A DNA stretch of 64,000 bases, taken from Mycobacterium sp. 1164985.4. GTDB taxonomy: Bacteria > Actinomycetota > Actinomycetes > Mycobacteriales > Mycobacteriaceae. Where the stretch lies: positions 1 through 64,000 of the forward strand of contig NZ_LZMD01000081.1 in the NCBI RefSeq assembly GCF_001668575.1, read 5' to 3'. The position numbers were made by a program, and so were the translations under genes. This document shows, in pieces, positions 60,651 to 64,000 of this stretch (position 1 is its first letter; every line of letters starts with the position of its first letter). The notes under the pieces are model-generated. The model was given only the letters and a program-made list of their open reading frames with translations, was not told the DNA's origin and searched no databases.

Positions 60651-62009
60651 GTGCGGCGCTTCTTCGAACGCGTCGGCGTGCTGACGGCTGCGCTGTTGCT
60701 GACATTGATCGCCGCCCCTCCGGCGACGGCGATCGAGCCACCGACGATTGATCCCGCGGCCGTGCCCCCGGACGAGACCGGGCCGGATCAGCCGATGGAG
60801 CAGCGCCGGGTCTGCTCGGCGCCGACGGTGTTTCCGAACGCGAACTTCGCCGACCGGCCGTGGGCGAACGACTACCTGCGGTTGTCCGAGGCGCAGAAGT
60901 TCGCGACGGGCGCGGGCGTGACGGTCGCAGTGATCGACACCGGTGTCGTCGGCTCACCGCGGGTGCCCGCCGAACCGGGTGGAGACTTCGTCGACCAGGC
61001 CGGAAACGGCATGTCGGACTGCGATGCGCACGGCACGTTGACCGCGTCGATCATCGCGGGGCGGCCCGCGCCGAACGACGGCTTCGTCGGTGTCGCGCCC
61101 GACGCCCGCATACTGTCGCTGCGACAGACCTCCGAGGCGTTCCAGACGGTGGGTACGCGCCAGGACCCCAACGACCCAAACGCCACCCAGACCGCCGGAT
61201 CGCTGCGCAGCCTCGCGCGGGCGGTGGTGCACGCAGCCAATCTCGGCGCACAGGTCATCAACATCAGCGAGGCGGCCTGCTACAAGGTCACCCGCCCGAT
61301 CAACGAGACCAGCCTGGGCGCCGCGATCAACTACGCGGTCAACGTCAAGGGCGCGGTCATCGTCGTCGCCGCGGGCAACACCGGCCAGGATTGCGCGCAG
61401 AACCCGCCCGCCGATCCCGCGGTTCCGACCGATCCGCGCGGCTGGAAACAGGTACAGACGATCGTCAGCCCGGCGTGGTACTCACCGCTCGTGCTGACGG
61501 TCGGCGGAATCGCGCCGAACGGACAACCGAGCACGTTCTCGATGTCGGGCCCGTGGCTCGGCGCCGCGGCGCCTGCCGAGAACCTCGTCGCGCTCGGTTA
61601 CGACGGCAATCCGGTCAACGCGTTGCAGGGCCAGGACGGCCCGATTCCGATCAGCGGCACGTCGTTCGCCGCGGCCTATGTCTCCGGGCTGGCTGCGCTG
61701 CTCAAGCAGCGCTTCCCCGCGCTCACGCCGGCCCAGATCATGAACCGGATCACCGCGACGGCGCGTCACCCGGGCGGTGGCGTCGACAACTATGTGGGCG
61801 CCGGGGCCGTCGACCCCGTCGCCGCGTTGACGTGGGATGTGCCCCCGGGGCCGGAGCAGGTGCAGTACCGGGTCAAGGAGCTTCCCCCGCCGGTGTTCAC
61901 CCCACCGCCGGATCGCGGGCCGATCACCGCGGTGGTCGTCGTCGGAGCCGGGCTGGCGGCCGCGCTCGGGCTCGGCGCGCTGGCCCGTCGCGCATTGAGG
62001 CGCCGATGA
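60651..62009 (+). CDS. mycP1: Mycosin MycP1, ESX-1 membrane-anchored subtilase
   Basis: 452 residues. Signal peptide to about residue 27, N-terminal extension, subtilisin domain with Asp96 (VAVIDTGV), His127 (CDAHGT), Asn243 (AAGNTG) and Ser338 (SGTSFAAA), C-terminal transmembrane helix (about 425-445). It agrees in length and sequence with M. tuberculosis MycP1 (Rv3883c) and lacks the long proline-rich loop of some paralogues. It cleaves EspB and stabilises the ESX-1 core. GTG start at 60651; next gene overlaps by ATGA. Confidence 0.93.
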   Translation: MRRFFERVGVLTAALLLTLIAAPPATAIEPPTIDPAAVPPDETGPDQPMEQRRVCSAPTVFPNANFADRPWANDYLRLSEAQKFATGAGVTVAVIDTGVVGSPRVPAEPGGDFVDQAGNGMSDCDAHGTLTASIIAGRPAPNDGFVGVAPDARILSLRQTSEAFQTVGTRQDPNDPNATQTAGSLRSLARAVVHAANLGAQVINISEAACYKVTRPINETSLGAAINYAVNVKGAVIVVAAGNTGQDCAQNPPADPAVPTDPRGWKQVQTIVSPAWYSPLVLTVGGIAPNGQPSTFSMSGPWLGAAAPAENLVALGYDGNPVNALQGQDGPIPISGTSFAAAYVSGLAALLKQRFPALTPAQIMNRITATARHPGGGVDNYVGAGAVDPVAALTWDVPPGPEQVQYRVKELPPPVFTPPPDRGPITAVVVVGAGLAAALGLGALARRALRRR

Positions 62010-63403
62010 ACAGAATTGTCGGCATGTTCGGCCTGCGCTTCACGACGGGCCACGCGATCTGGGCGGCGGCGCTGATCCCCGCGACGGTCCTGGTGTTCGC
62101 CGAGCTGAACCTGTTGTGGCTCGGGATCACGCTCGCCGTGCTGATCGGGCTGGGCTCGGTGGTGACGATTCGTGGGCTGCGGATCACCGGTTGGGTGGCG
62201 GCTGTGTTCGCGTGGCGGCGCAGGCACCGCGACGTTCCGCAGCGTCCGTCCGAACCCGGGGTGGGCGCGACCGTGATGCCGGGCGATCACGTCGCCGTGC
62301 GATGGCAGGACGAGCACCTGACGGCGGCCATCGAACTGGTGCCGCGTCCGTTCACCCCGACGGTGATCGTCAACGGCGCGGCGTTCACCGACGACGTCGT
62401 CGACACCCGGCTCGTCGAACACCTCGTGGCCGCGCACTGCCCTGACCTCGAGGCCGACGTGGTGTCGTCGGGGTATCGCGTGGGCAAAACCGCTCCAGCC
62501 ACGCTGATTTCGCTGTACGAACAGGTTGTCGGCCCGTATCCGGCTCCGGCAAGCCGGCGCACCTGGATCGTGCTGCGCGCCGATCCCGAGTCCACGCGCA
62601 AGTCGTCGCAGCGCCGCGAGTCCGGGGTCGCCGGGCTGGCGCGGTACCTGGTGGCCTCGGCCACCCGAATCGCGGATCAGTTGGCCGGCAACGGAATCGA
62701 TGCCCGCCCCGCGCGCAGTTTCGACGATCTCGATCGGGCCACCGAGATCAGTTTCGAGCGTGAGACGTGGTCGGCGATCAAGGGCCGCAGCACGTTCACC
62801 GCGGCCTACACCGCGCCGGGTGGACCGGACGTGTGGTGGTCGGCACGCGCCGACCATACGATCACCCGGGTCCGCATCCGGCCCGGTGAGGCACCACGCT
62901 CGACGGTGCTGCTGACCACTTTGGCCAATCCCGCTACACCGCGCGGCTTTTCGTGCCTGTTCGGCGGGCAGCGGGCGGCTCTGCACGGCATCAGCCCGGT
63001 CGGCGACCGCCACTACGAGCTGCCGATCGGGTCGGCGGGGGTGCTGGTCGGCGAGACCGCCGACCGCTACCCCGTCTACATACCGTTCGACGACGTCGAC
63101 GTGAGCATCAACCTCGGCGACTCCCGACTGTTCACCCAGTTCATCGTGCGGTCGGCGGCGGCAGGCGCCGTGGTCACTCTGACGCCGCAGTTCAACGAGT
63201 TCGCCGGATACGTCAACGCCAGGATCGGAGACGAGGCCAAGGTGGCGTGGCCGCATGCGACGACGTACCTGGGCCCGCACCCGGGCCTCGGCCGGGTGAC
63301 GTTGCGCAACAACCACATCGAGACGCCCCGTCATCGCCAACTGCCGATAAGGCTGATCAATCCGCGCGAGGAAAGCCGCTACCAGATGGTCCTCGAGGGC
63401 TGA
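62006..63403 (+). CDS. eccE1: ESX-1 secretion core component EccE1
   Basis: 465 residues. Two transmembrane helices near the N terminus (about 12-55), then a cytoplasmic domain. Strong agreement with Rv3882c in several blocks: GDHVAVRW, RPFTPTVIVNG, RRTWIVLRADPE, GLARYLVASATRIAD and WWSARADHTITRVR. EccE sits on the outside of the hexameric ESX membrane complex and binds MycP. Directly coupled to mycP1 and followed 26 bases later by espB, the M. tuberculosis order. Confidence 0.94.
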   Translation: MNRIVGMFGLRFTTGHAIWAAALIPATVLVFAELNLLWLGITLAVLIGLGSVVTIRGLRITGWVAAVFAWRRRHRDVPQRPSEPGVGATVMPGDHVAVRWQDEHLTAAIELVPRPFTPTVIVNGAAFTDDVVDTRLVEHLVAAHCPDLEADVVSSGYRVGKTAPATLISLYEQVVGPYPAPASRRTWIVLRADPESTRKSSQRRESGVAGLARYLVASATRIADQLAGNGIDARPARSFDDLDRATEISFERETWSAIKGRSTFTAAYTAPGGPDVWWSARADHTITRVRIRPGEAPRSTVLLTTLANPATPRGFSCLFGGQRAALHGISPVGDRHYELPIGSAGVLVGETADRYPVYIPFDDVDVSINLGDSRLFTQFIVRSAAAGAVVTLTPQFNEFAGYVNARIGDEAKVAWPHATTYLGPHPGLGRVTLRNNHIETPRHRQLPIRLINPREESRYQMVLEG

Positions 63404-63429
63404 GCCGACATGCGGGCGCAGGGGTAACG

Positions 63430-64000
63430 ATGGGCGAGATCCAGCGGGTCGAACCGGCGGAGCTCACCAAGCAGTCCGCAGAGATGCACGGGACGCAGTG
63501 GCACAGCCCCGTCGCCGAAGCGGTGGTGCCGCCGGATGCGTTGCCGTCCTCGGCGGCCGCGGTCGCCAACCTGAACGCGAACGCGCAGTCGCTGCTGGAG
63601 TTTCAGCGGTGGGCCGAGACGGAGAACCAACGCGTCGCCGAAATGCTGCAGATCGCCGCCGACGCCTACACCGAGGTCGACGAAACCTGCGGGCGAGCCA
63701 TCGAGAACCCCAACCGACGGGCAGCGGTCGATGCGATCGCGGTGCCCGCCCCGGCGACGCCACCGCCCGCGCTTCCCCATCCGGTCGGCACTCCGCAGCC
63801 ACTCGATGCGGCCGGCTACAGCGACGTGCACGAGACGCAGGCCGACCTGGTCGCCGGGGACAACGGCGCATCGCTGAAAATGGCCATGCTGCAATGGGGT
63901 TTGGCCAGTAACCGGGCCAGGGACGCCGCGCCGCGCCCGCCCAGCGGCGATTGGGAGGGACGGGCCGCCGACGCCGCGTACGCCAGGATGGCCGAGTTCA
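63430..64000 (+). CDS. EspB-like ESX-1 secreted protein, 3' truncated by the window edge
   Basis: The frame is open from ATG 63430 to the last base; 190 residues are visible. Features shared with EspB: an N-terminal helical region with AADAYTEVDETCGRAIEN, the ASLKMAMLQWGL helix after a proline-rich linker, and DWEGRAADAAYARM, a WxG-type turn (EspB: NWEGDAA). This is the PE/PPE-like bundle of EspB, which MycP1 would cleave. AGGGG lies 5-6 bases before the ATG. Position after eccE1 supports EspB over other Esp proteins; the missing C terminus prevents certainty. Confidence 0.78.
   Translation, partial: MGEIQRVEPAELTKQSAEMHGTQWHSPVAEAVVPPDALPSSAAAVANLNANAQSLLEFQRWAETENQRVAEMLQIAADAYTEVDETCGRAIENPNRRAAVDAIAVPAPATPPPALPHPVGTPQPLDAAGYSDVHETQADLVAGDNGASLKMAMLQWGLASNRARDAAPRPPSGDWEGRAADAAYARMAEF

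Noticed and set aside
60651..62009. MycP5 or MycP3 in place of MycP1
   Set aside because: Neighbour eccE and the espB-like gene match the ESX-1 order, and the sequence follows MycP1 through the whole catalytic domain.
1..64000. tRNA genes, insertion sequences or prophage
   Set aside because: No cloverleaf-like TTCGAATC context with acceptor pairing, no transposase or phage proteins were seen.

Overview
The window comes from a fast-growing Mycobacterium (Mycolicibacterium type). The DNA is GC-rich, and gene after gene has a recognisable Mycobacterium tuberculosis counterpart in conserved order: bfrB, glpQ1, a DUF4328 protein, Rv3847, Rv3848, espR, Rv3850, a lysine-rich Hns-like protein, rraA, ethA/ethR, Rv3856c and gltD/gltB. 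These are followed by a block like Rv0143c-Rv0135c (CLC channel, HhH glycosylase, DUF427, epimerase, SnoaL, msrA, CYP138, TetR) and finally the mycP1-eccE1-espB end of an ESX-1 locus. Correspondence to M. tuberculosis genes is recalled family knowledge, not a search result. Coding density is high, many genes overlap by ATGA or GTGA, and I saw no tRNA, rRNA, insertion sequence or CRISPR array.

Left part (1-15 kb): a partial CPBP membrane protease, an LCP cell-wall ligase, iron storage (bfrB behind two IdeR-like boxes), glpQ1, a zinc-ribbon membrane protein and a rhodanese. Then comes a metal and redox section: a nickel superoxide dismutase (sodN) with its maturation peptidase sodX, sitting where M. 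tuberculosis carries sodA, followed by Rv3847 and a UPF0016 Mn exporter behind a yybP-ykoY manganese riboswitch. espR is followed by a convergent pair (HELGH metallopeptidase plus membrane protein), a DUF6474 protein, a YcnI-CopC-CopD copper cluster, the Hns-like protein and a TipAS-type protein that has lost its DNA-binding half.

Middle (15-42 kb): two tandem cyclase-STAND-TPR proteins coupled to rraA; ethA/ethR with their shared operator; a DinB-type polymerase with an SOS box on its start codon; a second lysine-rich PAKKA protein; a PHP protein; ArsR-SulP; a TrkA-type protein and a K+/H+ antiporter; an F420-dependent oxidoreductase; a 46-residue small gene with a good ribosome binding site; a Tat-exported polysaccharide deacetylase; glutamate synthase gltBD with a 32-bp tandem repeat at the gltD stop; and a CopB-like P-type ATPase with a copper-type operator.

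Right part (42-64 kb): thioesterase, CLC channel, Dps, HhH glycosylase, DUF427, an SOS-boxed DUF222/HNH gene, enoyl-CoA hydratase, a methyltransferase-epimerase-SnoaL operon behind a KstR-like box, msrB-msrA, two tandem CYP138-like P450s with a divergent TetR, then a glycosyltransferase-methyltransferase-toroid cluster bracketed by two copies of one operator that probably belongs to the TetR inside it, a DUF3224 protein, and mycP1-eccE1-espB, which runs off the right edge.

Recurring themes are metal homeostasis and oxidative defence (BfrB, SodN, Mn exporter, copper proteins, Dps, MsrAB), LexA-controlled genes, and short MIRU-like repeats that build chains of overlapping mini-ORFs at gene junctions.
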